62,452 nucleotides of DNA from an uncultured Lachnospiraceae bacterium. GTDB lineage: Bacteria > Bacillota > Clostridia > Lachnospirales > Lachnospiraceae. How positions within the stretch are numbered: the first letter of the stretch is position 1; each line of letters starts with the position of its first letter. The position numbers were made by a program, and so were the translations under genes. The notes under the pieces were generated by a model, which had not been told where the DNA came from, made no database searches, and worked only from the letters and a program-made list of their open reading frames with translations. Shown here one piece after another: positions 24,830 through 33,711 of the stretch. Location of the stretch: the NCBI GenBank assembly GCA_900549665.1, contig URPH01000015.1:1-62452 (forward strand). Direction: 5' to 3'.

Positions 24830-26173
24830 TTATATCGTATAGATTTTTCTCTTGTATACATACCGGTAATAGATGATTTCGGCAAGTGCTGTGAGAAGCC
24901 ATGAAAATACATATAAAAGATAGAGCGAAGGAATGGTATGGAAATAAGCAAATATCGTATAAATCCATGCTACACGGAATACGCATGATCCCATGATGAC
25001 AATGACCATGGGAATAACGCTCTTGCCCAGGGCTCTTGCTGCAGCAATGGTATTATCCATAAACGCAGATACACAGTACGAAAATCCCATAATGGAAAGT
25101 CGTTTCATACCGGCATTTATAACAGCCGTATCCCTGGTGAACAGAGATAAAAAGGAAGGTCCGAAAAATACCAGTGTTATTCCCATTAGAAGTCCGATGC
25201 CGAATGCGTATAACAGGCATATAAAATAACTGTTTCGTATCCGGTCTCTTTTTCCGGCACCAAAATTCTGGCTCATAAAGCTGCCGCATGCAGTATAAAA
25301 GGCTGCCATCACATCATATACAAGGGTGTCGGCATTGGCTGCCGCCGCATTACCGGCTACCATGGTGGCATCAAAGGAGTTGATGCCCATCTGTACAAAT
25401 CCGTTGGCAAAGTAAAAGACGACATTCTGCAGACCACAGGGGATGCCGAGCTTTAAAATGCGTTTTGTCAAAAAAACATCCGGCTGCAGTCTCTGAAGGC
25501 GCAGGGCATAGATATCTTTGCTGCGAAACAGTGAAAAGAGGATCAGTCCGGCCGATACATATTGGGAAATGATACTTGCAAGGGCAACGCCGGCGACATC
25601 CAGATGGCAGACGATGACAAAAAATAAGTTTAAAACAATGTTCAGCACACCGGAAATGCTTAAATAGCATAGGGGTTTTTTGGTATTGCCGATGGCGCTG
25701 TAGACAGCGTTGCCAAAATTGTAAATGGCAAGTGCCGGCATTCCGAGATAGTAAATCCGCAGGTATAATGCGGCTTTTGACAAAAGCTCGGGTTTTGTTT
25801 TTAAAAGGGACAGCATCCATCCGGAGAGACCGGTACCGCAGATTAACAGTAAAATGCCGATGATTGCACTTACAATGGCTGCAGAATGTACGACCTTGGA
25901 AAGCCCTTCTTTATCGTTTGCTCCGTAATAGAGTGCCACGAGCACATTGATGCCACCGGAGAGACCGATCAAAAAGCCGGTGAACATCATGACGAGAGTA
26001 GATGTTGAACCTACGGCTCCTAAAGAAATCGGACCGGAAAAGCGGCCGATGACCGCAAGATCAGCCATATTGAAAAGTACCTGCAATAAATTGGATAAAA
26101 TAAGAGGGGTGCTGAAGATGAGTATTTTGTGAAAGAGATTTCCCTGTGTCAGATCATTTATTTTCTGTTTCAT
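24830..26173 (-). CDS. MATE-family multidrug/Na+ antiporter, 447 aa
   Basis: Twelve-helix MATE transporter. The start is MKQKINDLTQGNLFHKILIF at 26173, with GAGG about 10 nt upstream on the minus strand. The family's N-terminal PLILSNLLQVLFNMADLAVIGRFSG and the mid-protein repeat (KLGIPCGLQNVVFYFANGFVQMGINSF) mark the two six-helix bundles. It exports organic cations or metabolites in exchange for Na+ or H+; the substrate is unknown. It is a single gene, convergent with the tRNA unit and divergent from the PurF-like gene. Confidence 0.93.
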   Translation of the reverse strand: MKQKINDLTQGNLFHKILIFSTPLILSNLLQVLFNMADLAVIGRFSGPISLGAVGSTSTLVMMFTGFLIGLSGGINVLVALYYGANDKEGLSKVVHSAAIVSAIIGILLLICGTGLSGWMLSLLKTKPELLSKAALYLRIYYLGMPALAIYNFGNAVYSAIGNTKKPLCYLSISGVLNIVLNLFFVIVCHLDVAGVALASIISQYVSAGLILFSLFRSKDIYALRLQRLQPDVFLTKRILKLGIPCGLQNVVFYFANGFVQMGINSFDATMVAGNAAAANADTLVYDVMAAFYTACGSFMSQNFGAGKRDRIRNSYFICLLYAFGIGLLMGITLVFFGPSFLSLFTRDTAVINAGMKRLSIMGFSYCVSAFMDNTIAAARALGKSVIPMVIVIMGSCVFRVAWIYTIFAYFHTIPSLYLLYVFSWLLTALAEIIYYRYVYKRKIYTI

Positions 26174-26362
26174 TTCATGAAATGCCTCGATTTTGAAAAA
26201 AATTTGGATCTGCGTCGATTTTGGGCGCGACACATATTCTAGCACAATTGGAAATTACTTTCTATAGAAAAGGAAGAATTGCTTTTTTTTATATAACGAT
26301 TGTGCTATACTTGACTGGTATTTTTGATTTTTATCATTAGGAATAACATAGGAGGAAGAGTA

Positions 26363-27766
26363 ATGGGTGGATTTTTTGGCGTAGCATCTAAAGAGAGCTG
26401 CACATTTGATTTGTTTTTTGGAACAGATTATCACTCACATCTGGGTACAAGAAGAGCCGGTATGGCGGTATATGGTGAAAATGGATTTTCCAAGGAGATC
26501 CACAATATTGAAAATACACCGTTCCGTACCAAGTTTGACAAGGAGCTTGCTGGTCTGGAAGGACGTTACGGTATTGGATGTATTTCAGATTATGAGGCAC
26601 AACCGATACTGGTTCGTTCGCATCATGGCAGCTTTGCGATCACAACTGTCAGCAAGATCAACAATGCCGATGAGATTGTGGCGGAAATTTTAAAAGGCTC
26701 CACACATTTTTTTGAAATGAGCAACGGAGAGATCAACTCAACAGAGCTTGTTGCGGCACTGATCAATCAAAAGGACAATCTGATCGAAGGAATTCAGTAT
26801 GCACTGGATACCGTTGATGGTTCGCTTTCCATGCTGATTCTGACACCTGTCGGTATCTATGCTGCCAGAGACAAGATGGGCAGGACACCGGTGGTGCTGG
26901 GCAAAAAAGAGGATGCAAGATGTGCCTGCTTTGAAAGCTTTTCCTATCTGAATTTAGGATATGAAAATGACCGGGAACTGGGCCCCGGCGAGATTGTGGT
27001 ATTTGATGAAAAGAGCTGTCGGACACTGGTTGCACCGGGAGGCAAGATGAAGATCTGCACCTTCCTCTGGGTATATTACGGATATCCTTCTGCAAGCTAT
27101 GAAGGTGTCAGTGTGGAAAAGATGCGTTACAACTGTGGCAAGCTTTTGGCAAGACGTGATAATGTAGACGTTGATGTGGTAGCCGGTGTTCCGGACTCCG
27201 GTACGGCACATGCAATCGGATATGCCAACGAATCCGGTATTCCGTTTTCACGTCCGTTTGTCAAATATACACCTACATGGCCGCGTTCTTTCATGCCGAC
27301 GATCCAGCAGAAGCGTGATCTGATCGCCCACATGAAGCTCATTCCGGTACATGACCTGATCAAGGATAAAAAGCTGTTGCTGATCGACGACTCGATCGTT
27401 CGTGGTACACAGCTTAGAGAGACTACCGAGTTTTTATATGAAAGCGGAGCCAAAGAGGTCCATATCAGACCGGCATGTCCGCCTTTGTTGTTTGGATGCA
27501 AATACCTCAATTTCTCACGTTCCAAATCTGAAATGGAGCTGATCGCCAGACGTGTGATCCGGGAGCTGGAAGGCGAAGAGGTATCCAAGGAAGTGCTGCA
27601 GGAATATGCAGATCCGGACAATCCCAAATATCAGAAGATGGTAGATAAGATCTGTGAAAAATTAAACTTCACCTCTCTGCGCTATCATCGTCTGGATGAT
27701 ATGCTGGAGTCGGTCGGAATTGACCCTGATAAGCTCTGCACTTATTGCTGGAACGGCAAAGAATAA
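26363..27766 (+). CDS. amidophosphoribosyltransferase paralogue lacking the N-terminal cysteine
   Basis: The start at 26363 has GGAGGAAGAG upstream. Both PurF domains are visible: an Ntn-glutaminase-like half (MGGFFGVASKE...HLGTRRAGM, about 1-230) and a phosphoribosyltransferase half with the PRPP loop LLLIDDSIVRGTQ (about 340-352). The glutaminase nucleophile, a Cys at the mature N-terminus of PurF (CGVFG), is replaced: the sequence here is MGGFFG. No Cys lies within the first 10 residues. Glutamine-dependent chemistry is therefore doubtful, and the protein may use ammonia or have a regulatory role. A true purF presumably exists elsewhere. Confidence 0.88.
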   Translation: MGGFFGVASKESCTFDLFFGTDYHSHLGTRRAGMAVYGENGFSKEIHNIENTPFRTKFDKELAGLEGRYGIGCISDYEAQPILVRSHHGSFAITTVSKINNADEIVAEILKGSTHFFEMSNGEINSTELVAALINQKDNLIEGIQYALDTVDGSLSMLILTPVGIYAARDKMGRTPVVLGKKEDARCACFESFSYLNLGYENDRELGPGEIVVFDEKSCRTLVAPGGKMKICTFLWVYYGYPSASYEGVSVEKMRYNCGKLLARRDNVDVDVVAGVPDSGTAHAIGYANESGIPFSRPFVKYTPTWPRSFMPTIQQKRDLIAHMKLIPVHDLIKDKKLLLIDDSIVRGTQLRETTEFLYESGAKEVHIRPACPPLLFGCKYLNFSRSKSEMELIARRVIRELEGEEVSKEVLQEYADPDNPKYQKMVDKICEKLNFTSLRYHRLDDMLESVGIDPDKLCTYCWNGKE

Positions 27767-27776
27767 AATGTACATA

Positions 27777-27817
27777 TCAAACGGTAATGATGTCATTGAC
27801 ATGATTGCCGTTTCTTA
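27777..27817 (+). terminator. terminator after the PurF-like gene
   Basis: AACGGTAAT pairs with ATTGCCGTT around a 14-nt loop, followed by a T-rich tail. Confidence 0.7.
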
Positions 27818-27848
27818 TTGTAGTTTTTTCTTGCGAAAAACTATGATA

Positions 27849-27935
27849 TAATAAGTACAATCGGCGAATGCTGATCATGATAGTTGCGAAGCAACGTAAA
27901 GCACGGAAAAAGCATTTGCCGGCATCCGGATTGTA
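27849..27935 (+). ncRNA. structured 5' leader of the CPBP protease gene
   Basis: A TATAAT-like -10 (about 27847-27852) precedes a nested fold: outer TACAATC with GATTGTA, middle CGGCGAATGCT (27862-27872) with AGCATTTGCCG (27911-27921, one G-U), inner GTTGC/GCAAC. The leader ends about 50 nt before the ATG at 27983. I cannot match it to a known riboswitch, and it has no clear terminator. Confidence 0.4.
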
Positions 27936-27982
27936 TGCTCAAAATGAGTATATGAAATCTGAGTTAAGAAAGGGAATTAGAT

Positions 27983-28972
27983 ATGGATGAACAGACACTC
28001 AAAGCAACCCAAAAACATTTTTCAAAGCTGGGAATTTCTTATGTGATCGGAACAATTCTGATCATTGCACTGCAGATCGGGATTGCATATGAAGGACCAC
28101 TGCTGTTTTCGCAGTTATATGAAAAATACACATTTCTGTTTATGATGCTTCCGATGTATTTCATAGCGGTACCGATCATGATTCTTTTGATCAGGCGTGT
28201 ACCGGTCGTGCAAAAGATCGAGCCTCGTAAAATTAGCGTAAAAGCCCTGTTCGGTTATTTTCTGGTCGCATATGCGGGTATGTATTTATCCAATATCGTC
28301 GGTAATGTACTGGCATCCGTAATTGCGGTGTTCAAACAGGGACAGGTACAAAACAGCATTGTACAGATCGCGGGCAGTAATGAGATATGGATGAATATTT
28401 TGGTTATGGTTATCTGTGCACCGGTTTTTGAAGAGCTTTTGTTTAGAAAGCTGATTATCGACCGCACAGTGCAGTATGGTGAAAAGCTTGCCGTTGTATT
28501 GTCGGCATTGATGTTCGGTTTTTATCATGGCAATATTTACCAGTTCTGTTATGCCTTTGTTTTAGGCTGTGTATTCGGCTATATCTATGTTAAGACCGGC
28601 AACGTCAAATACACCATTATCTTACATATGATGATAAATTTTCTGGGATCTATTGCCAGTATCATAGTCATGAAGGCCAGCGGATTGACAGAGCTTCTGA
28701 ATGGAAGTATTACAGATCCGGCAGAGATGACCACTTATCTGATGTCACACCTTGGCGGCCTGGCTGTTTTCGCCCTTTATTTTCTTGTTATTATGGCATT
28801 GGTTATCGGCGGAATTGTTGTTATGGCAGTCAATGCTAAAAAAATATCATTTCTGCCCCCGGCAATACCGATTGGAAAGGGACAGACATTCAAGGCTGCA
28901 GTTGGGAATGTGGGAATGGCATCATTCTTTTTCATCTGGTTCGTATTTATTATCTACGCAACTGCTATATAA
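27983..28972 (+). CDS. CPBP (CAAX/Abi) family intramembrane metalloprotease, 329 aa
   Basis: The multi-spanning membrane protein has the CPBP motifs: EELLFRK (two Glu and Arg, about residues 154-160), FGFYHGN (His, about 177-183) and HMMINFLG (about 213-220). These form the di-metal or glutamate-activated protease site of Rce1-like enzymes. Bacterial members act in bacteriocin immunity, peptide maturation or anti-sigma cleavage; nothing nearby shows which. The frame is complete. AAAGGG precedes the ATG. Confidence 0.88.
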   Translation: MDEQTLKATQKHFSKLGISYVIGTILIIALQIGIAYEGPLLFSQLYEKYTFLFMMLPMYFIAVPIMILLIRRVPVVQKIEPRKISVKALFGYFLVAYAGMYLSNIVGNVLASVIAVFKQGQVQNSIVQIAGSNEIWMNILVMVICAPVFEELLFRKLIIDRTVQYGEKLAVVLSALMFGFYHGNIYQFCYAFVLGCVFGYIYVKTGNVKYTIILHMMINFLGSIASIIVMKASGLTELLNGSITDPAEMTTYLMSHLGGLAVFALYFLVIMALVIGGIVVMAVNAKKISFLPPAIPIGKGQTFKAAVGNVGMASFFFIWFVFIIYATAI

Positions 28973-29101
28973 GGTTTTCCTTTATATGCCAGCTGGTTTA
29001 CATAACAAATTCAATACGGGTTCATATATAATATGTAAGAAAATAGGGATAGGATAAAAAATATAAATCACACATCATAATATTTGAACGGAGGTTTTAC
29101 A

Positions 29102-30838
29102 ATGGAGAAAGCAGAATTAAAAAAGCTGATTGAAGTAGCAGCAGGAAGAAGAAAAGCAGACCTTGTTTTGAAAAACTGCAAGGTTGTCAATGTTTTTTCA
29201 GGAAGGATTGAGGAAGGCGATGTCGCAATCAGTGACAAATGGATTGCCGGTGTCGGTAAATATGAAGGCGAAAAAGAGCTTGATGCACAGGGCCGATATG
29301 CAGCCCCCTGCTATATTGACAGTCATATTCATATCGAATCATCTTATGTCTGCCCGGAAGAGCTTGGAAAGCTGTTGGTTCCGCACGGTACATCGACTAT
29401 CATTGCCGATCCTCACGAGATTGTCAACGTATGTGGGATTAAGGGACTCGACTATATGATGGAGGCTGCCAAAAATACAGCTCTCGATATCAAATATATG
29501 CTGCCGTCCTGTGTGCCGAGTACACCATTTGAAAATGCAGGTGCCGTGATCAATGCACCCGAAATGGAAGAGCCTATTATGAGGGACAACATTCTGGGAC
29601 TTGGCGAGTTTATGAACTCCGTTGGCGTGATTCAGTGTGATGATAGTGTGCTCGACAAGCTGATGGTTGCCAAAAAGGCAGGAAAACTGATCGATGGACA
29701 TGCTCCGGCTACCTTTGGTAAAAATCTGAATGCATATTGTGCTGCCCGCATTCTGGCAGATCATGAGTGTGCAACCGTTGATGAAATGGAAGACCGTATT
29801 GATAACGGTATGTATGTATTGTTAAGACAAGGGTCTGCTTGTCACAACCTGCGCACCTTATTAAAGGGAGTGACCCCGGAAAACAGCCGCAGATGCCTGC
29901 TTTGCTCCGATGACCGCCAGCCCAAGACCATTTTGGAAGAGGGACATCTGGACAATCATCTGAAAATCTGCGTGGAAGAGGGCATTGATGCTGTTACCGC
30001 CATCCGTATGGCTACCTTAAATGCCGCAGAGTGCTTTGGCTTAAAAGATAAGGGTGCCATTGCTCCCGGCTATGCCGCAGATATTGTTCTGTTAAATGAT
30101 CTGATTGATTTTAAGGCTGAGCAGGTATTTTTAGGTGGAAAGCTCACAGCAGAAGCAGGTGAATATTTACCGAAAGTAGAAAGATACAGCATTGATTCTG
30201 TAAAGGGAAGTGTGGTACTCAAAGACTTCTCGGCAGACAAATTCAAGATGCATTTAAAGAGCAACAAAGTCAATGTGATCCAGATTTTACCGGGCGGTGT
30301 GGTTACCGGCAAGACAACAGCTGAGATCAGGCTGGATAAGGATGGTGAATTTATTTACAATCCGGACGAGGATATTGTAAAGGTTGCGGTTGTGGAAAGA
30401 CATCATATGACCGGAAATGTAGCCTGTGCTTTCTTAAAAGGCTACGGTCTTAAAAAAGGTGCTGTTGCAATTTCCATTGCTCATGATTCGCACAATATCA
30501 TTGTAGCAGGAACCTCTGACGAGGAGATGGAGGCAGCAGTTCTGCATCTGAAAGAGCAGGAGGGCGGTATTGTTTTAGTAAAGGACAAACAGGTTATTGA
30601 AAGTATGCCGATGCCGATAGCCGGTCTGATGAGTGAAAAGAGTGGAGAATGGGTAAAGGATAAGCTGACATCTATTCACAATGTAGCAAGAAACGAGCTT
30701 GGTATTCACGGAGAAGTAGATCCGGTCATGACTCTCTGCTTTATGTCATTGCCGGTAATTCCTGATCTGAAGCTGACAGATGAGGGACTTTTCGATGTGA
30801 CAAAGTTCAGCTTTATTTCGGTAGAGGCCGATGAATGA
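29102..30838 (+). CDS. ade: adenine deaminase, 578 aa
   Basis: Converts adenine to hypoxanthine and ammonia in purine salvage. The start at 29102 follows GGAGG (29091-29095). Amidohydrolase metal ligands are seen in DSHIHIESS (about 62-70), ADPHEIVNVCG (about 98-108), IDGHAP (about 198-203) and CSDDRQP, all typical of the Ade subgroup. Length is normal. The stop overlaps the asparaginase start (ATGA), so the two deaminating enzymes are co-translated and together release ammonia. Confidence 0.94.
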   Translation: MEKAELKKLIEVAAGRRKADLVLKNCKVVNVFSGRIEEGDVAISDKWIAGVGKYEGEKELDAQGRYAAPCYIDSHIHIESSYVCPEELGKLLVPHGTSTIIADPHEIVNVCGIKGLDYMMEAAKNTALDIKYMLPSCVPSTPFENAGAVINAPEMEEPIMRDNILGLGEFMNSVGVIQCDDSVLDKLMVAKKAGKLIDGHAPATFGKNLNAYCAARILADHECATVDEMEDRIDNGMYVLLRQGSACHNLRTLLKGVTPENSRRCLLCSDDRQPKTILEEGHLDNHLKICVEEGIDAVTAIRMATLNAAECFGLKDKGAIAPGYAADIVLLNDLIDFKAEQVFLGGKLTAEAGEYLPKVERYSIDSVKGSVVLKDFSADKFKMHLKSNKVNVIQILPGGVVTGKTTAEIRLDKDGEFIYNPDEDIVKVAVVERHHMTGNVACAFLKGYGLKKGAVAISIAHDSHNIIVAGTSDEEMEAAVLHLKEQEGGIVLVKDKQVIESMPMPIAGLMSEKSGEWVKDKLTSIHNVARNELGIHGEVDPVMTLCFMSLPVIPDLKLTDEGLFDVTKFSFISVEADE

Positions 30839-31869
30839 AAAAAATAATAATCTTAATGACCGGAGGTACCATTGCTTCCGTTTCGACGAAGCGGGGGCTT
30901 GTTCCGGACAATGAGGGGACACTGCTCTGTTATGATTACGGACGGGAAAAGGAAAAAAGATGTCCCGGAGACGGGCGTCTCTCACAACAGGTTTTGCTGG
31001 AGTGGAAAGAGGTTTTCAACCTGGACAGCAGCAATGTATCACCAACCGAGTGGAAACTTCTGGCGCAGGAAATAGAAGCTGTTTTTCAAAGTAAAGAATA
31101 TGATGGGATTGTTGTTACGCATGGGACGGATACTATGGCATATACGATGGCCGGGATAAGCTTTTTGTTAAAAGAAGTTCCAATCCCGGTTGTGTTTACC
31201 GGATCCCAGCTGCCATTTGAGGCCGAGGATACGGATGCTGTCTGCAATCTGACGGATGCCATTACAACAGTGCTTGACAGTGTTCCGGGCATTGTACTGG
31301 TCTTTGCCGGCAGGATTATCGATGCTTTGTATGCAAAAAAAGTTTATTCCAGACAAAAACAGGCGTTTGAAAGTGTATATATGCCGGAAGTGGGATGCCT
31401 GAATGCACAGGGCAGGATTATCCGCAATCATGCGCCGTCCGGTGTGCCGGATATGGATTTTCTCAGAGATGAAATTGACAGGAATCTGTACAGGAATCCA
31501 TGTGTGAACCCGCAAAAGGATGCACAGGGTGATGGTTTAGCTGATAAGCAGAATCGGCCTGTCTGTATCAGGCTGCTTCCGGGAATAGATGAATCACTGA
31601 TTGATATACTGGTGCAGGCCGGTTATCGTGTTCTGATTCTGGAGGTCTTTGGCTGTGGGGGAATCCCGGAGTGTCTGCTGCCGGCCATCCGCAGAGCCAG
31701 GGAAAAGCATACTGTTGTATTTGCAGTTAGCCAGTGCTTACATGATGGTACGGATTTATCTGTTTATGAGGTTGGATCAAAGGCATTGGAGGCAGGAGTG
31801 ATATCAGCCCGGAATCTGACAGTGGAAGCATTGAGTGCATGGATTATATGCGAAAGCTTAAAAGCATGA
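30835..31869 (+). CDS. L-asparaginase, 344 aa
   Basis: Hydrolyses asparagine to aspartate and ammonia. The two catalytic threonine motifs are present: MTGGTIAS at 8-15 and VTHGTDTMAYT at about 99-109. The lack of a signal peptide indicates a cytosolic type I enzyme. The start overlaps the adenine deaminase stop. The C-terminal domain (LEVFGCGGIPE) is complete. Confidence 0.93.
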   Translation: MKKIIILMTGGTIASVSTKRGLVPDNEGTLLCYDYGREKEKRCPGDGRLSQQVLLEWKEVFNLDSSNVSPTEWKLLAQEIEAVFQSKEYDGIVVTHGTDTMAYTMAGISFLLKEVPIPVVFTGSQLPFEAEDTDAVCNLTDAITTVLDSVPGIVLVFAGRIIDALYAKKVYSRQKQAFESVYMPEVGCLNAQGRIIRNHAPSGVPDMDFLRDEIDRNLYRNPCVNPQKDAQGDGLADKQNRPVCIRLLPGIDESLIDILVQAGYRVLILEVFGCGGIPECLLPAIRRAREKHTVVFAVSQCLHDGTDLSVYEVGSKALEAGVISARNLTVEALSAWIICESLKA

Positions 31870-31957
31870 TTTTTTACCATAAATAAGACTCTTTTCAAAC
31901 GTATATGTTATATCAGGGACAGATAGGACTGTCCAATATAGGGAGGATGAAGTTATG

Positions 31958-33049
31958 ATGAAGAAAAAAATGTTGTGTATTGGTATTACTGCTTTAGTTA
32001 TGTCAACTTGCATTGCCGGATGCGGTTCTGTTGATAAAACATCTATGATGACAGAAAATGCGGTTGCGGATTCCGGTTATTATAGTGGAAGCGGGGATCT
32101 TTATGTCAACCAGGAAAGCTCTGCAGCCTATGATACCGAAGATGTTGCGGAGGTGGCAGAGGAAGATGTCAGCGGTGATGTCAATTCGGAAATTTCAGAG
32201 GTTGCAGAAGGTGACGCTTCTGATAATGAAGCGTCAGACAGCCGCAAGCTGATCCGTAATGTTTCCATGGATGTTGAAACCGAAGAATTTGACACATTGA
32301 TACCAAATCTGGAAGCAAAGACCAAAGCTCTTGGGGGCTATATCGAGGACAGCTATACATATAATGGCAGAAGCTACAATATGTATGATACCAGAAATGC
32401 TACTCTGACAATCCGCATTCCGTCTACCGCTTTGGATGATTTCTTATCAGCCGTTTCCGAGCAGTCCAATGTGACGAGCAAAAATGAGACAGTAACGGAT
32501 GTGACATTGCAGTATGTGGATCTGGAAAGCCACAAAAAGGCTTTACAGGCTGAGCAGAAACGTCTGCTTGAGCTGATGGAGCAGGCGGAAAGCGTGGAAG
32601 ATATCATTACGATCGAAAGTAGACTTTCCGATGTTCGTTATGAGCTTGAAAGCCAGGAATCACAGCTCCGTGCCTATGACAATCAGATCCAGTACAGCAC
32701 GGTATATCTGAACATCAATGAGGTGGAAAAATATACACCTGTTGCCGAAAGAGGATTTTTTGAAAAGATCAGGGACGGTTTTTCAGACAGTCTCTCCGGC
32801 GTGGGTAAAGGTCTGGTCAACTTTATCATCTGGTTTATTTCCAGCCTGCCGTATCTGGTTGTATGGGGAATTATCATAGCTGTCATAGTTAAGATTGTTA
32901 TGACGATCATCCGCAATAAAAAGGAACGGAAAGAACGCGGAATTGACAGAAAGACCCAGAGAGCCGAAAGAAAGGCACTGAAAAAACAGCGCAAGGAAGA
33001 AAAGAAAAAAGCGCGCGGTGAGCAGGCGGTAAAAAAAGAAGAGCCGTAA
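31958..33049 (+). CDS. DUF4349 membrane lipoprotein, 363 aa
   Basis: The signal peptide and lipobox (MSTCIAGCGS, Cys near residue 21) predict lipid anchoring. An acidic linker (about 35-90) follows, then the DUF4349 domain with a coiled coil (YVDLESHKKALQAEQKRLLELMEQAE). A C-terminal membrane helix (VVWGIIIAVIVKIVMTII) and a basic tail come last. The start at 31955 or 31958 follows GGGAGG (31940-31945). DUF4349 proteins are envelope proteins of unclear role. A tandem-repeat spacer follows the stop. Confidence 0.88.
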   Translation: MKKKMLCIGITALVMSTCIAGCGSVDKTSMMTENAVADSGYYSGSGDLYVNQESSAAYDTEDVAEVAEEDVSGDVNSEISEVAEGDASDNEASDSRKLIRNVSMDVETEEFDTLIPNLEAKTKALGGYIEDSYTYNGRSYNMYDTRNATLTIRIPSTALDDFLSAVSEQSNVTSKNETVTDVTLQYVDLESHKKALQAEQKRLLELMEQAESVEDIITIESRLSDVRYELESQESQLRAYDNQIQYSTVYLNINEVEKYTPVAERGFFEKIRDGFSDSLSGVGKGLVNFIIWFISSLPYLVVWGIIIAVIVKIVMTIIRNKKERKERGIDRKTQRAERKALKKQRKEEKKKARGEQAVKKEEP

Positions 33050-33060
33050 GCTAAAAATAA

Positions 33061-33365
33061 ACAGGAATGTAAGCTGAAAACAGAGATAGAAATGCAGGCC
33101 GGAAGCAGAAATAGAAAATGTGAAAACGGAAATACAAGATGTAGGCAGAAAAAATGAAAGCTGACAGAAATGTGAACCGAAAGCAGAAATAGAAATACAA
33201 GCCGGAAGCAGAAACAGAAATGTAAACGGAAACAGAGATGTAAGCCGGAAACAGAAACAGAAATGTAAACGGAAACAGAGATGTAAACCGGAAGCAGAAA
33301 TGCAGGCCGGAAGCAGAAATAGAAATGTAAGCTGGAAGCAGAAAGAAATATAGAAACAGGAACCG
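33061..33365 (+). repeat. degenerate tandem repeat spacer (about 27-nt unit)
   Basis: The gap of 325 nt between the lipoprotein gene and the next gene is filled with a degenerate array built on GTAAGCCGGAAGCAGAAA-like units, at least ten copies, purine-rich on this strand. No gene, promoter or terminator is evident in it. Confidence 0.75.
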
Positions 33366-33374
33366 GGTAATAAG

Positions 33375-33710
33375 ATGGTTGTAGAAAGCACAGATTTATA
33401 TTTACTGAGTCATTATGAATACGGAGAGGCCTTTTATGGGAGCGTCAGTGGCATGAACTATCGTGTAAACCGCAATCCCATGGCGTTTGTAAAGTTTAGT
33501 TCGCCGGAGGAAAAAGCAAATGCTACATTGATTGCCTATATCTGGCCGGGACCTAAAAATTTTATCAAAACAGATCCTGAAAAGATTTATTCCAGGGAAT
33601 TTCCGTATTCTGATGAAGGGAAAGCAGAAATGGCTGCCTGGATCAGTGAACAGTACGAAAGCAGAAAAAAAGAATGGGACCGGATAGCGGAAAAAGGATT
33701 ACTGGGATAA
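33375..33710 (+). CDS. hypothetical protein, 111 aa
   Basis: I do not recognise this gene. It has a weak ribosome binding region inherited from the upstream repeat array. The product is soluble and aromatic-rich (TLIAYIWPGPKNFIKTDPEKIYS) with a helical basic C-terminus. It ends 1 nt before the ABC-F start and is probably co-translated with it. Confidence 0.65.
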   Translation: MVVESTDLYLLSHYEYGEAFYGSVSGMNYRVNRNPMAFVKFSSPEEKANATLIAYIWPGPKNFIKTDPEKIYSREFPYSDEGKAEMAAWISEQYESRKKEWDRIAEKGLLG

Positions 33711-33711
33711 T

